A DNA stretch of 64,000 nt from Streptomyces sp. SID12488 (GCF_010548275.1 NZ_JAAGLT010000004.1:310001-374000), one strand, 5' to 3'. Positions 9,201 to 19,088 are shown, counted from the stretch's first letter. The notes: generated from the sequence alone by a model not told the origin. Numbers and translations: made by a program.

Positions 9201-9486
9201 GCACCGAGAGCAGGAGCGCCTGCTGGTGTTCGGCCTGCAGTTCGGCGACCAGTCGGGCCACTTGGGCGCTGGCGCGAACCAGTTGGGCGGCGTCCTCCGC
9301 GCGGTTGGACTCCTGCACCAGGTCGACGATGAGGTACGTCAGCAGCAGCGCGATCACCGTCAGCGGGATACCGACGAGTACGTTCAGTTTGCGCTGGAAG
9401 GGCCATCGGTCGGCGAAGCCCCGCAGGCCCCGACGCGTTGGCGTCGATGCCGACCGGGCGGTCGCGTCCACCTCTTTCGTGGACAC
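6235..9486 (-). CDS. cvnA: conservon sensor histidine-kinase-like protein CvnA
   Basis: A 1083-aa membrane sensor. A first membrane helix (about 33-55) precedes an extracellular nitrate/nitrite-sensor-like helical domain (about 60-330). A second helix (about 335-358), a HAMP linker (to about 430) and a helical dimer region follow. The GHKL ATPase domain (about 500-625) has an N-box ELLENAVSFS and G-box DHGLGMS. Residues 650-1083 are a Pro/Ser/Thr/Ala-rich disordered tail with many charged patches. No conventional phospho-acceptor H-box was identified. The GTG start at 9486 follows AAGGAGG. First gene of the cvnABCD operon. Confidence 0.9.
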   Translation of the reverse strand: MSTKEVDATARSASTPTRRGLRGFADRWPFQRKLNVLVGIPLTVIALLLTYLIVDLVQESNRAEDAAQLVRASAQVARLVAELQAEHQQALLLSVRYEAAFDAGTPSTATYRQAQSAVDTQVRIVVDAFGDRLPDTEVQALKDVQALSSLRTTIEQGYLPATNIDPAYSGAADGLIDGLGLDRNSDLATTFTGNLLDSLLRAGTAHGAYETGVFSAGTRDSNALIEFTGAVGSYELFTYQAERFARFADEAQTDEFGGIEHNSWQAAISRQYAELAVDPSALQAESKSAIRAALRTAIISYPNYRAQSGTRLDISTSLIDQIADRAEDTATSAKWRAALLLSLALLGFALWIAFSILVRRSVVRPVLALTGAAQEVADVAGRELARVADDDAEESGSPRLRQLPVTADDEIGQLAKAFNNVQTTAAALLERQVLSRRNVAEMFGNVGRRVSNLTTRQLALIDAVERGETDPALLERLYSIDHIAVRLRRNADSLMLLAGIRETVLGSGPTALTNVVRAALGQIEGFQRVRLRAATEAMVEPDIIGDLTLMIAELLENAVSFSPEDSPVEVVVGSDHDSASITVADHGLGMSAERLAEENSRLVRRERLDVVPTKVLGLFVVGALARRWDVDVTLSRTPGGGVTAEVMIPSTLLLTMSELEPAGRLASRDAPPPPAALTAPSAPAAGPSPSSSIPSTVPSWATHDDDTTVLPRRVPRRDASPAERETEVPLPSASLAEDPTDLARDTATTTAGASTGTDAAGLAVLTGDTGSGSRTAATGSPGHSAEPGLPSRTTRSTPLGLPTRSGSLAANATAEHGSSGSLSASAPRVDLPEPASGIHPDGTAIPVPSTAEPTLHTRAEDGPGAYSRTAEHIPPTATTEPSPDAYPAAGSRPAARTTEQSPHAYPAGPESGLARAAGGPGDSVRGTEQGAGDHGAAPAPVGRSAGPLSAQAAADPFAVGPDGSRPLRRRVRGATLRTPADAGAQQAARQAARPADADAVRDSLEEFEAAVARAHRDTGEHPRPTEDRAARRDDGRHNHRPDQRPDVSPDRTESSDPSTDQITVGDTPHHQNHQNHLPEGAEQ

Positions 9487-9894
9487 CGGGCCTCCTTCAA
9501 GAAGGTGTTGCAGGCATGCAAGGGGGGCTCATGCGTGCCGACTTCTGCACGCACATGTCCGAATCGAACGATACGAACCATACGGAAGCGTCCCCCGCAC
9601 ACCGCTGTGGCCCCCGCCGACTGCTGTGGCGGACGCCAACTCCGGCGAGACTATCCCGTCTTCGAACGGGCGGGCGTGTGGCCCTAAGTCAAGAATCCAT
9701 TACGAAGCGGCATACGGGGGCCACTTGGGGGCCTTCCTGGGAGTACACAGGTGATCTCCCGATCCATGCGCGAGCGATCACGGAAAGACGTCAATCGGTA
9801 ACCCGGTTTCTCTTGACTGATCAAGAAGCGGCTGGATTGGATCAGACCAAAGCGTCTGAGCTCTCATCAACTCCCCCAGCCCGGAACGGGAACC
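9487..9894. promoter_or_regulatory. divergent promoter region with inverted repeat at 9811-9826
   Basis: 408 bp between leftward cvnA and the rightward binding-protein gene; no gene seen. It contains TCTTGA-CTGA-TCAAGA, a perfect 6-bp inverted repeat about 70 bp before the binding-protein start. This is a candidate operator or overlaps a TTGACT -35 element. The cvnA side carries a less GC-rich stretch (about 9550-9600), likely its promoter. Confidence 0.45.
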
Positions 9895-10854
9895 GTGACA
9901 ATCAACGCCCACAGCAGCAGGTCCCTCAGGAACCACCCAGGTGCGACGGCCGTCGCCCTCGCGGCGGTGACATTCCTGCTGGCGGGATGCTCCTCCTCGT
10001 CCGACGACAAGTCCGACCCGCTCGCCGGCGACAAGGCGGCCGGTGACACCGTGGTCGTCGGCTCCAACAACTTCGCCGAAAGCATCCTGCTCGCCGACAT
10101 CTACGGCGAGGCCCTGAAGGCCAAGGGCATCAAGGTGACGTACAAGCCCAACATAGGCAGCCGCGAGACCACTTACGGCCTGCTCAAGAACGGTTCCATC
10201 ACCGTTCTGCCGGAGTACAACGGCTCGCTGCTGGCCTACCTGGACGCGAAGGCCGCACAGACCTCGCTCGCGAGCGTGAACGCCGCCGCGAAGGCCAAGC
10301 TCGACTCCAAGCTCACGCTGCTGGAGTCGTCGCCGGCCGAGGACAAGGACTCCGTCACGGTCAACGCGGCGACCGCGAAGCAGTACAACCTCACCGCGAC
10401 CTCGACCCTCGCCGACCTCAAGACCGTCGCGCCGGACCTGGTCCTCGGCGGTTCGCCCGAGTTCCAGACCCGCCAGCAGGGCATGGTCGGCCTGGAGTCG
10501 GTGTACGGACTGAAGTTCAAGTCCTTCAAGGCCCTCGACGCGGGCGGCCCGCTGACCCAGGCGGCGCTGAAGAAGAACACCGTGCAGGCCGCGGACATCT
10601 TCACCACGGACCCGACCATCACCAAGGAGAAGTTCGTCGTTCTCCTGGACCCGAAGAACCTCTTCGGATTCGCGAACGTGACCCCTCTGGTCTACAAGAG
10701 CGGGCTCTCCCAGGAGGGCATCGACGCGCTCAACGCCGTCTCCGCCAAGCTCGACACGAAGGCCCTGCTCGAACTGGACTCCCAGGTGCAGTTGGAGAGC
10801 AAGGACCCGCTGGACGTCGCCAAGGCCTGGCTGAAGTCGGCCGGCCTGGGCTGA
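9895..10854 (+). CDS. osmoprotectant ABC transporter substrate-binding lipoprotein
   Basis: 319-aa OpuAC/OsmF-type binding protein. The signal peptide ends with lipobox LLAGC (Cys near residue 32), so it is a membrane-anchored lipoprotein. The mature protein begins with the family pattern VVVGSNNFAESILLADIYGEAL, and later shows LPEYNGSLL and a C-terminal LVYKSGLSQEGIDALN. It should capture glycine betaine, choline or a similar quaternary amine for the permeases encoded at 3174-4558. It has its own promoter because the conservon intervenes. GTG start. Confidence 0.88.
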   Translation: MTINAHSSRSLRNHPGATAVALAAVTFLLAGCSSSSDDKSDPLAGDKAAGDTVVVGSNNFAESILLADIYGEALKAKGIKVTYKPNIGSRETTYGLLKNGSITVLPEYNGSLLAYLDAKAAQTSLASVNAAAKAKLDSKLTLLESSPAEDKDSVTVNAATAKQYNLTATSTLADLKTVAPDLVLGGSPEFQTRQQGMVGLESVYGLKFKSFKALDAGGPLTQAALKKNTVQAADIFTTDPTITKEKFVVLLDPKNLFGFANVTPLVYKSGLSQEGIDALNAVSAKLDTKALLELDSQVQLESKDPLDVAKAWLKSAGLG

Positions 10855-10898
10855 CGTTCCGGGTCGGGGACCACGGAATCACGGAAGTACGGAATCAC

Positions 10899-10931
10899 GA
10901 GGGCCGCACCTGTACTCACGGGTGCGGCTCT
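10899..10931 (+). terminator. rho-independent-type terminator after the binding-protein gene
   Basis: GCCGCACC pairs with GGTGCGGC around a 10-base loop, extended by GAG/CTC, 45 bp after the stop codon. Streptomyces terminators often lack a strong U tract, as here. Confidence 0.65.
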
Positions 10932-11172
10932 CGCCATGACGGAGAAGGGCTCGGGGGCGTAGTCGTCCGCGCCCGCCGACCGGCCGTCGGTGCGGTGTTC
11001 GAGGGTGTCCCGAGCGGTGAGTATGAGCATTGGCGCGGGCAATCCGGCGTGCTCCTGCCGCAGCTTGCGCAGGACCTGGAGCCCGTCCGGCACGACGGCA
11101 TGCGAGGCGCGGCCACGGTCTGCAACTCGGTGAGCGCCGGCTCGTCGTCGACGATCAGGACGCGAACGGCGC
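10917..11172 (-). pseudogene. degraded response-regulator receiver domain
   Basis: Reading leftward, one frame gives VRVLIVDDEPALTEL, the start of a receiver domain. A different frame then gives DGLQVLRKLRQEH and LILTARDTLEHR, and GADDYAPEPFS, which correspond to the middle and the end with the conserved Lys replaced (KPF to EPF). Much of the segment between, including the phospho-acceptor region, is missing, and the frame shifts. No output domain follows. It is a dead remnant of an OmpR-type regulator. Confidence 0.75.
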
Positions 11173-11358
11173 CTTCTGGAGCTGCGGCCAGGGGCCCACA
11201 CCTTCGGGGGCCACGGCACTGGCGGCCACGGCAATGGGCAGCCACGGCTTTGGGGGTGTCAGTCATGCCGGACATGCGCCGAGCATTCCTGAGGAGGAGG
11301 CTGTAGGGCCGCTGCACGCGAACTGAGTGCCGGGCGGCCTGTGCGGCCTGTACGGAGT

Positions 11359-11772
11359 TCAGACCCCGCCGAGCAGCAGGGCGAGCCCTTGTTCGACCAT
11401 CGGTCCCAGATCCTCCATGCCCGGCGCGACAACGCTGTACGAGCGATGGAGGAACCGCTGAAGCTGTGCCGTACGGAACCGGACCACGGCAAGCCCGTGC
11501 GGCGAGTGGAGTTCCACGACCGTGCGCGTCGGTCCGCACGGCCACAGGTGGACCTCGCCGATCCCCGCCGGGTTGTCCAGCCCCTCTCCCAGCAGCGTCC
11601 GGGAGAAGGTCCACGTCACTCCCTCGCCGTCGACCGAGACGTCGACGGGGAAGTCGATGTGGACGGCGAGCGGGTCGGCGGAGTCGTAGCGCAGGGTGAC
11701 GGCGAGCGGAAGTTCCTGGTAACCGGGGGTTATCAGGCGGGCGCGTGCGGACTGCTCCAGGGTTCTGTACAT
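11359..11772 (-). CDS. SsgA-like sporulation/cell-division protein (SALP)
   Basis: 137-aa SsgA/SsgB-like protein, a family confined to morphologically complex actinobacteria that directs septum placement and peptidoglycan remodelling. Family hallmarks seen are LAVTLRYDSADPLAVHIDF, WTFSRTLLGEGL and a C-terminal FLHRSYSVVAPGMED helix region. The ATG at 11772 follows GGGAAG at good spacing; an upstream extension to 11889 is low complexity and unlikely. It is divergent from the membrane-sigma gene. Which SALP subgroup it belongs to I cannot tell. Confidence 0.85.
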   Translation of the reverse strand: MYRTLEQSARARLITPGYQELPLAVTLRYDSADPLAVHIDFPVDVSVDGEGVTWTFSRTLLGEGLDNPAGIGEVHLWPCGPTRTVVELHSPHGLAVVRFRTAQLQRFLHRSYSVVAPGMEDLGPMVEQGLALLLGGV

Positions 11773-11875
11773 GATCGTCTTCCCGTCCGGGTGGGGCGTT
11801 GGGCCAGTTGTGCCGAGTTGCCTTCTCGACCTCCGGCAGTGCCCCGGCATTACGCCGATATCGGAGCTACCCCAT

Positions 11876-11889
11876 GTGACGTGCGTCAC
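11876..11889. promoter_or_regulatory. inverted repeat in the SALP/sigma divergent region
   Basis: GTGACG-TG-CGTCAC is a perfect 6-bp inverted repeat about 100 bp upstream of both divergent starts. It precedes an AT-rich stretch (TTGAGATTTTTGTCATCTAG) that probably holds the sigma-gene promoter. It could be a shared operator. Confidence 0.4.
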
Positions 11890-11977
11890 CTTCTGTAATT
11901 ACTTGAGATTTTTGTCATCTAGCCTTACAAACTCATCCCCAATGCCCCATCTGCAGGTAACTGGAGCGTTCCTGCCC

Positions 11978-13612
11978 ATGATTGACAACACCGCCACTGC
12001 CACCGCGACCGACGCGTACGCCCGTATCTACGAGGAGCAGCAACCGCGTCTCGTCGCGTACGCACGTTCGCTCACCAAGAGCAGTTGGGCCGCGGAGGAC
12101 CTGGTCGCCGAGGCGCACTTCCGTGTGTGGCGACGCCTGTCCGCAGGGCACGAGATCGACAACGTGCCCGCGTACCTGATGACGACGGTCCGGCACCTGG
12201 CGGCAAGCGTGGGCAGCAGCTCGGCGCGCGAGACCCCGCTGGATCCGCAGGACAGGCCTGAACGCGGGGAACGGGTCGTCTCCCAGGGCCGTCACGTGGA
12301 CGACCCCGCCGAACAGGTCTCCTCGGTCGACCTGTTGGTACGGGTACTGGGCCAACTCCCCGACCGCTGGGTCAAGGCGCTGTGGCTCGCGGAGGCGGAG
12401 GGCCAGCCCCTGGCGGCGATCGGACCCCAGATCGGCACCGGCACCAAGGAGGGCGCCACCGCGGTACTCCTCCACCGCGCCCGTGAGGGCATGCGCCAGG
12501 CCTTCCTGCGCGAGCAGCCCGGCGTCCCGGACAACACGGCGTGCGAGCCGTACTGGGTCCGCATGCCCGCGTACGTACGCGGCACCGCGACCCGCCGCCA
12601 GTCCGACCAGATCCTCGCCCACGCGGACACCTGCGACGACTGTCGCCACCGACTCGCTTTGCTGATGCGCACGAACGACCGCCTGCCCGCGCTCGTCGGC
12701 CCGGCCCTGCTGGTGCTTCTGGTGGGCGGCACGGGGAAGTACCTGCTGTCGTTCGCGGCGTCGTCCGTCGGTGCGTCGACCGTGACGTCGGCCGCTGCGG
12801 CCGGGCACGGTGGTGGGGGCGTGCTGCACGCGGTACAAGCGGTGCGCCATGCCGTGGTCGGTGGCGCGAGGATGCCCAAGGCGCTCGCGCTGAGCACGGG
12901 GGCGGCGGCAGCGGCCGTCGCGATCACCATCGCGCTCACCTCTCCGCAGGTGCAGTTGCAGGAACGGTCCCGGGTCCCGCTGGCCGGCAAGCCGGTGGCA
13001 CCGGCGCCGGCGCCGGTGGCGGACGTACCGGTGACGGCGCCTGTGCCGCTGAAGGCGGGTCCGGTGGCTGCGCCCGAGCGGGTGCCCGTTGAGATACGGG
13101 TCGCTTCGGTGGTCACGGTGACTCGGGGGAGCGGCACCGGTGTTGGCACGGGTGGGGACGGGGGTGCGGCTGTGGCGCCTGTGACTGCTCCCGGCGCGCC
13201 GGTCGAGCCTGCGCCTCCGGAGACACCCGAGGTTCCTGAGGTTCCTGGTGTACCTGAGGCGCCTGTGGCTCCGGCACCGCCAGTTGTGGAGCCACCGGTG
13301 GTGGAACCTCCAGTGGTGGAGCCGCCGGTGTCTCCGGCGGTGGAGCCTCCAGTGGTGGAACCCCCGGTCGTGGAACCTCCAGTGGTGGAGACGCCGGAAC
13401 CGCCGGTTTCCGAGCCTGTTCCCGTCCCGGATCCGGACCCGTACCCCGTCGCTCCAACTCCCGTGGATCCCGCCCCCGTTCCTGTCCCGGAACCAGACCC
13501 GGCCCCGGTGACAGAGCCGGCCCCGGCTGCAGATCCGGCTCCGGTCACCCCAACTCCCGTGGATCCCACGCCTGTTGAGGAGCCCCCGGTTCCTGACCCC
13601 GGAGGCTGCTGA
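11978..13612 (+). CDS. ECF-type sigma factor fused to zinc-binding anti-sigma motif, membrane helices and proline-rich tail
   Basis: About 544 aa from the ATG at 11978. Sigma region 2 (YARIYEEQQPRLVAYARSL to VPAYLMTTVRHLAA) and region 4 (LGQLPDRWVKALWL onward) are intact. The protein then continues with HADTCDDC, the H-x3-C-x2-C pattern of zinc anti-sigma domains (residues ~215-222). A hydrophobic helix (~235-257), a second helix (~301-321) and a tail from ~400 with PPVVEPPVVE-type repeats follow, ending GGC. It may therefore be a membrane-tethered sigma factor carrying its own inhibitor, with the tail outside the cell. Related fused ECF groups are known in actinobacteria. The start 13 codons upstream (11939) is possible. 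Confidence 0.85.
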   Translation: MIDNTATATATDAYARIYEEQQPRLVAYARSLTKSSWAAEDLVAEAHFRVWRRLSAGHEIDNVPAYLMTTVRHLAASVGSSSARETPLDPQDRPERGERVVSQGRHVDDPAEQVSSVDLLVRVLGQLPDRWVKALWLAEAEGQPLAAIGPQIGTGTKEGATAVLLHRAREGMRQAFLREQPGVPDNTACEPYWVRMPAYVRGTATRRQSDQILAHADTCDDCRHRLALLMRTNDRLPALVGPALLVLLVGGTGKYLLSFAASSVGASTVTSAAAAGHGGGGVLHAVQAVRHAVVGGARMPKALALSTGAAAAAVAITIALTSPQVQLQERSRVPLAGKPVAPAPAPVADVPVTAPVPLKAGPVAAPERVPVEIRVASVVTVTRGSGTGVGTGGDGGAAVAPVTAPGAPVEPAPPETPEVPEVPGVPEAPVAPAPPVVEPPVVEPPVVEPPVSPAVEPPVVEPPVVEPPVVETPEPPVSEPVPVPDPDPYPVAPTPVDPAPVPVPEPDPAPVTEPAPAADPAPVTPTPVDPTPVEEPPVPDPGGC

Positions 13613-13801
13613 GCGGCCGATCGGACCGCTTTCGGTTGAATTTTTCCTCGCCGAGCAACCTGGGCACAGCTTCCCTTGTCTCACAGGTTGCTCACAGGTC
13701 CGGCCTGGATGCGTTGGGGTGCGTCCGTAGGTATGTCGGCCGGTCGTGGGCTGTGTCCAGTCCGATGCCACTTGACCATGGCACTGGCAGACGAGGAACC
13801 G

Positions 13802-15607
<1,806 letters not shown>

Positions 15608-15630
15608 CCGACCGGTTCCGGCCGCGCGCG

Positions 15631-15680
15631 CCGCACCTCCGAGGGGAATATGGGGGAGAACAGCCCCCTCGGAGGTGCGG
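15631..15680 (+). terminator. long-stem terminator after the lysyl-oxidase gene
   Basis: A 16-bp stem (CCGCACCTCCGAGGGG with its complement at 15665-15680) and an 18-base loop, beginning 24 bp after the stop codon. Confidence 0.75.
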
Positions 15681-15845
15681 CCACCTACACCACCGATCCG
15701 GTAGGCCGCTCCATGGTTCGGGCACCCGGGCAACGGCATCGTTGACCCCGACGAACCGAAGCCCGAAGCCCGAAGACCGAGGCCAGAAGCCCGGAGATCC
15801 GGGACGAATCCAACGGTTCACCGCCCCGGCCCGGAAGGATCTCCC

Positions 15846-16112
15846 ATGAACGCCCTGCCGACCTCGAAGCCGAGCACCCCCACGGCCACCCTGACGGACA
15901 CCCGGATCGACGCCCCCGCCGACAGCGACCTCACCCCGCTGCTCACGGCCTGGGACCAGGCACACTCGGCCGCCGTATCCACCTCCGTGCCGGCCGTCGG
16001 CGTCGTGGACCTGGGGCCGGATCCGGATCCGGACTGGCGCCACCTCCTGGACGAGATCGCCCACCCCCGCACCACGCAGGCCTTCCACCGCCTGGCCGAG
16101 GCCGCGGCTTGA
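15846..16112 (+). CDS. small hypothetical protein, 88 aa
   Basis: An acidic, Ala/Thr/Pro-rich protein with a C-terminal WRHLLDEIAHPRTTQAFHRLAE helix. AAGGATCT precedes the ATG. No signal peptide or known domain. It stands alone between the lysyl-oxidase gene and a strong terminator at 16168. Function unknown. Confidence 0.55.
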   Translation: MNALPTSKPSTPTATLTDTRIDAPADSDLTPLLTAWDQAHSAAVSTSVPAVGVVDLGPDPDPDWRHLLDEIAHPRTTQAFHRLAEAAA

Positions 16113-16116
16113 TCCT

Positions 16117-16139
16117 GTGCGTGCGTGCGTGCGTGCGTG
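16117..16139 (+). repeat. GTGC tetranucleotide tract
   Basis: Five GTGC units plus GTG just after the stop of the 88-aa gene; a simple-sequence tract prone to slippage, with no coding role seen. Confidence 0.7.
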
Positions 16140-16167
16140 AGTACGTCCGACCAGGCCGGCCCCGACA

Positions 16168-16197
16168 CCAGAGGCCCCGGAGATCCGGGGCCTCTGG
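16168..16197. terminator. perfect 13-bp-stem hairpin
   Basis: CCAGAGGCCCCGG and its complement around the loop AGAT. It lies between the convergent 88-aa and RTX genes and can serve both. Confidence 0.85.
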
Positions 16198-16242
16198 CGT
16201 GTGCGCACCGGGCCGACTCAGCCCTGTGACGTGCTACGAACT

Positions 16243-17100
16243 TCAGTCCTGGCGTACGACGTTCGTGCCCGGGCCACCCGAGAGGACGTCCCTGCCGGCG
16301 CCGCCGTACAGCTTGTCGTTGCCGCTGTTGCCCCAGATGTAGTCGACGCCGGCGTTGCCGTACAGGACGTCGTTGCCCTTGCCGCCGAGAATGTGGTCGT
16401 TGCCGGCGCCGCCGTAGATCGTGTCGTTGCCGTCGTCACCGCTCAGGTCCTCGGCCCCCGCGGTGCCGCGGATCACGTCGTTGCCTTTGCCGCCCTGCGC
16501 GATCCCGTTGGAGGAGGTGAGGGTGTCGTTGCCGTCACCGCCGGCCACGAACGAGTTACCCGCGCTGATGGTGTCGTCGCCTGCCCCACCGTCCACGAAG
16601 TTGCCGGCGATGTCGCCCCGGCCGGTCAGCTTGTCCTTGCCCGCGCCGAGGATGAACGCAGTGGTGAGGTAGGTCTCGTTGCTCTTGTTGGTGAAGTCGA
16701 CCACGTCATTGCCGTCGCCGAGGTTCATCCGCATGATCTGGTACGGGCTCTGGCTTTCCTCGGTGACGACGGTGCACGCGACCTTCGTGTGGTCGGCGGC
16801 GCTGGGGTAGACGCACCCGCGTCCGGCACTGATCGGAACGACGTCGTCGATCACGAAGGTGATGTCCGTGGCGTTGGCCTTGGACTCGGTGACGGTCGCC
16901 TTGTTGATCTGACCGGCGGCGGCCGTGTAGGCGAACTCCCGGTCGTTGGAGCTGACTTCGGCCTTGGCGGACGGCGTCGCGGCACCGGCCGTACCGGCCA
17001 GTGCGAGCGGAACGGCCGCCAGTCCGGCGCCGAGGGCGAGCGTGAGAGTCAGTGCCGATGCGAAGCGTGTCTTACGACGGCCGGTGGGGGAAGAGGGCAT
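16243..17100 (-). CDS. secreted RTX-type calcium-binding repeat protein
   Basis: 285-aa exported protein. The ATG at 17100 follows GGAGG; the signal peptide runs to about GTAGAA. After a ~120-residue N-terminal region, which has two Cys in GRGCVYPSAADHTKVACTV, come about eight GGxGxDxxx-type repeats (GGDGNDTLT, GGKGNDVIRG, GGAGNDHILG and so on). These fold as a calcium-bound beta roll. No catalytic domain is visible, so the role may be structural or adhesive. It is divergent from the pectate-lyase-like gene, sharing a 305-bp promoter region. Confidence 0.82.
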   Translation of the reverse strand: MPSSPTGRRKTRFASALTLTLALGAGLAAVPLALAGTAGAATPSAKAEVSSNDREFAYTAAAGQINKATVTESKANATDITFVIDDVVPISAGRGCVYPSAADHTKVACTVVTEESQSPYQIMRMNLGDGNDVVDFTNKSNETYLTTAFILGAGKDKLTGRGDIAGNFVDGGAGDDTISAGNSFVAGGDGNDTLTSSNGIAQGGKGNDVIRGTAGAEDLSGDDGNDTIYGGAGNDHILGGKGNDVLYGNAGVDYIWGNSGNDKLYGGAGRDVLSGGPGTNVVRQD

Positions 17101-17299
17101 GCGCGTAACCTCCAGGGTCACATGGGCACTTGAGGCGGTTCCGAATGTGTTCAGAACTCGGTGACGCCATGTGAGACGACCGAAGTGCGCCCCGGGTTGT
17201 AAAGACCCACCCAAGCCGACGGCCAAGCATTCGGGCAGGCGGAGCGACCGAAGTCCCTCAGTCGTCCACCCATGTGAACAACGATCAAGTACGCGACTA

Positions 17300-17347
17300 T
17301 TGACGCGTCCAGGACCATCCCTCTAACTTCCGAGAGAAAGCGCTTTC
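17300..17347 (+). promoter_or_regulatory. promoter plus LacI-type operator before the pectate-lyase-like gene
   Basis: TTGACG (17300) and TCTAAC (17322) at 16-bp spacing form a plausible promoter. GAAAGCGCTTTC (17336-17347), a perfect 12-bp palindrome of the kind bound by LacI-family sugar repressors, sits just after the -10, where it would block initiation. The rest of 17101-17405 shows nothing else. Confidence 0.6.
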
Positions 17348-17405
17348 CAGTCCGGTCCGGCAGCTGTTCCACCTGATCCAACCGCCCTGGAGATGGAGAA
17401 CTCCG

Positions 17406-18980
17406 ATGTCCACGATGCAAGTGAGACCCGTCATGGCGTGCGTCAGCCTGCTGGCAGGCGCACTCGTCGCGCTCTCCGGCACCACGGCACAGGCCGCGAC
17501 CACGAGGTACGAGGCCGAGACCTCACCGGCGGTCTGCACCGGCACCATCGACTCCGACTGGACCGGCTACTCCGGCAGCGGATTCTGCAACGGCACCAAC
17601 TCGGCTGGCTCGTATGCCCAGTTCACCGTATCCGCACCCGCATCGGGCACGGCGACACTGGGCGTCCGCTTCGCCAACGGCACCACCACCGCCCGTGCCG
17701 TGAGTGTCATCGTGAACGGTACGACGGTCACGACGGCGACCTTCGAGGGCACCAGCACCTGGACGGGGTGGACGACAAAGACCCTGACCGTGCCGGTGGT
17801 CGCGGGCAGCAACACGGTCCGCCTCAACCCGACGGCCGCCGCGGGCCTCCCCAACATCGACTACCTCGACGCGAACGTCCCGGACGGCGGCACCACACCC
17901 CCGCCGACCGCCTCCGCCCTGTACGTGTCCCCGTCCGGCACCGACAGCGCGGCGGGCACGTCATCGGCGCCGACCACCCTCACCTCAGCGATCAGCCGCA
18001 TCACCGCAGGCGGAACGATCTACGTTCGCGGAGGCACGTACAACCAGCCCTCCACGATCACGATCCCGGTCGGCAACAACGGCACGGCCTCCGCCCGCAC
18101 CACCCTCTCCGCCTATCCGGGCGAGACTCCGGTCCTCAACTTCTCGGCGCAGACGGAGAGTTCAACCAACCGAGGTCTCCAACTCAACGCCAACTACTGG
18201 CACATCAAGGGCCTGGTCGTCGAACGGGCCGGTGACAACGGCATCTACGTCGGCGGCAGCAACAACGTCGTCGAGCGCACGGTGACCCGCTTCAACCGTG
18301 ACACGGGCCTCCAGCTCGGCCGTATCGCCTCCACCACCCCGGCCGCCGACTGGCCGGCCAACAACCTGATCCTGAGTGCCGAGTCCCATGACAACGCCGA
18401 CTCGGACGGCGAGGACGCCGACGGTTTCGCCGCCAAGCTCACCACCGGCTCCGGCAACGTCTTCCGCTACGCGGTCTCGCACAACAACATCGATGACGGC
18501 TGGGACCTCTACACCAAGACGGACACAGGACCCATCGGCCCGGTGACGATCGAGGACTCCCTCTCCTACCGGAACGGCACCCTCACCGACGGCTCCCAGG
18601 CCGGCAACGGCGACCGCAACGGCTACAAGCTCGGCGGTGACGACATCGCCGTCAACCACATCGTCCGCCGCAGCATCGCCTACAACAACGGCAAACACGG
18701 CTTCACCTGGAACAGCAACCCCGGCACGCTGGCGGTGTCGGACAACGTCAGCATCGACAACACGGAGCGCAACTTCAACTTCGACGGCGGCACCTCGGTG
18801 TTCCGCACGAACACGTCGTGCCGCAGCACCAGCGGCACGAACGACCGGATCATCGGCAACTCGGATACGTCGAACCAGTTCTGGTCGGGCACGAACGGCT
18901 CCCGCTGCTCGTCGTACACGGGCGCACTGCACTGGTCGTTCGCTTCGGACGGGCGTCTGGTGGTGACGTTCGGGGGGTAG
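17406..18980 (+). CDS. secreted pectate-lyase-like parallel beta-helix enzyme with CBM35
   Basis: 524-aa extracellular protein. The signal peptide ends near GTTAQAA. Residues ~33-155 form a CBM35/CBM6-type carbohydrate-binding module (YEAETSPAVCTG, GYSGSGFC, GLPNIDYLDA). A short PPPT linker leads to a parallel beta-helix domain starting LYVSPSGTDSAAGT, the usual opening of polysaccharide lyase family 9 proteins. Acidic SDGEDADGFAAK and DDGWDLYTKTD resemble the calcium/catalytic zone of that family. Substrate is probably pectin/polygalacturonate. The LacI-type operator upstream suggests sugar induction. ATG with GGAG upstream. Confidence 0.82.
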   Translation: MSTMQVRPVMACVSLLAGALVALSGTTAQAATTRYEAETSPAVCTGTIDSDWTGYSGSGFCNGTNSAGSYAQFTVSAPASGTATLGVRFANGTTTARAVSVIVNGTTVTTATFEGTSTWTGWTTKTLTVPVVAGSNTVRLNPTAAAGLPNIDYLDANVPDGGTTPPPTASALYVSPSGTDSAAGTSSAPTTLTSAISRITAGGTIYVRGGTYNQPSTITIPVGNNGTASARTTLSAYPGETPVLNFSAQTESSTNRGLQLNANYWHIKGLVVERAGDNGIYVGGSNNVVERTVTRFNRDTGLQLGRIASTTPAADWPANNLILSAESHDNADSDGEDADGFAAKLTTGSGNVFRYAVSHNNIDDGWDLYTKTDTGPIGPVTIEDSLSYRNGTLTDGSQAGNGDRNGYKLGGDDIAVNHIVRRSIAYNNGKHGFTWNSNPGTLAVSDNVSIDNTERNFNFDGGTSVFRTNTSCRSTSGTNDRIIGNSDTSNQFWSGTNGSRCSSYTGALHWSFASDGRLVVTFGG

Positions 18981-19088
18981 CCGGCGGCTTCCCTTGTGAG
19001 ACCGAGCTGGACCGCATGCCCCGGACGCCCCCAGGTCGCCGACTCGGGGGCGTCCGCCATTCGCGGCGTCGCGACCCTCTTCCGAGTG

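Noticed and set aside
7729..9687. Rightward open frame opposite cvnA
   Set aside because: Antisense to the CvnA sensor and GATase domains; no recognisable protein.
16117..16139. GTGC tract considered as a phase-variation switch
   Set aside because: It lies after a stop codon and before a terminator, so length changes would not alter any protein seen here.
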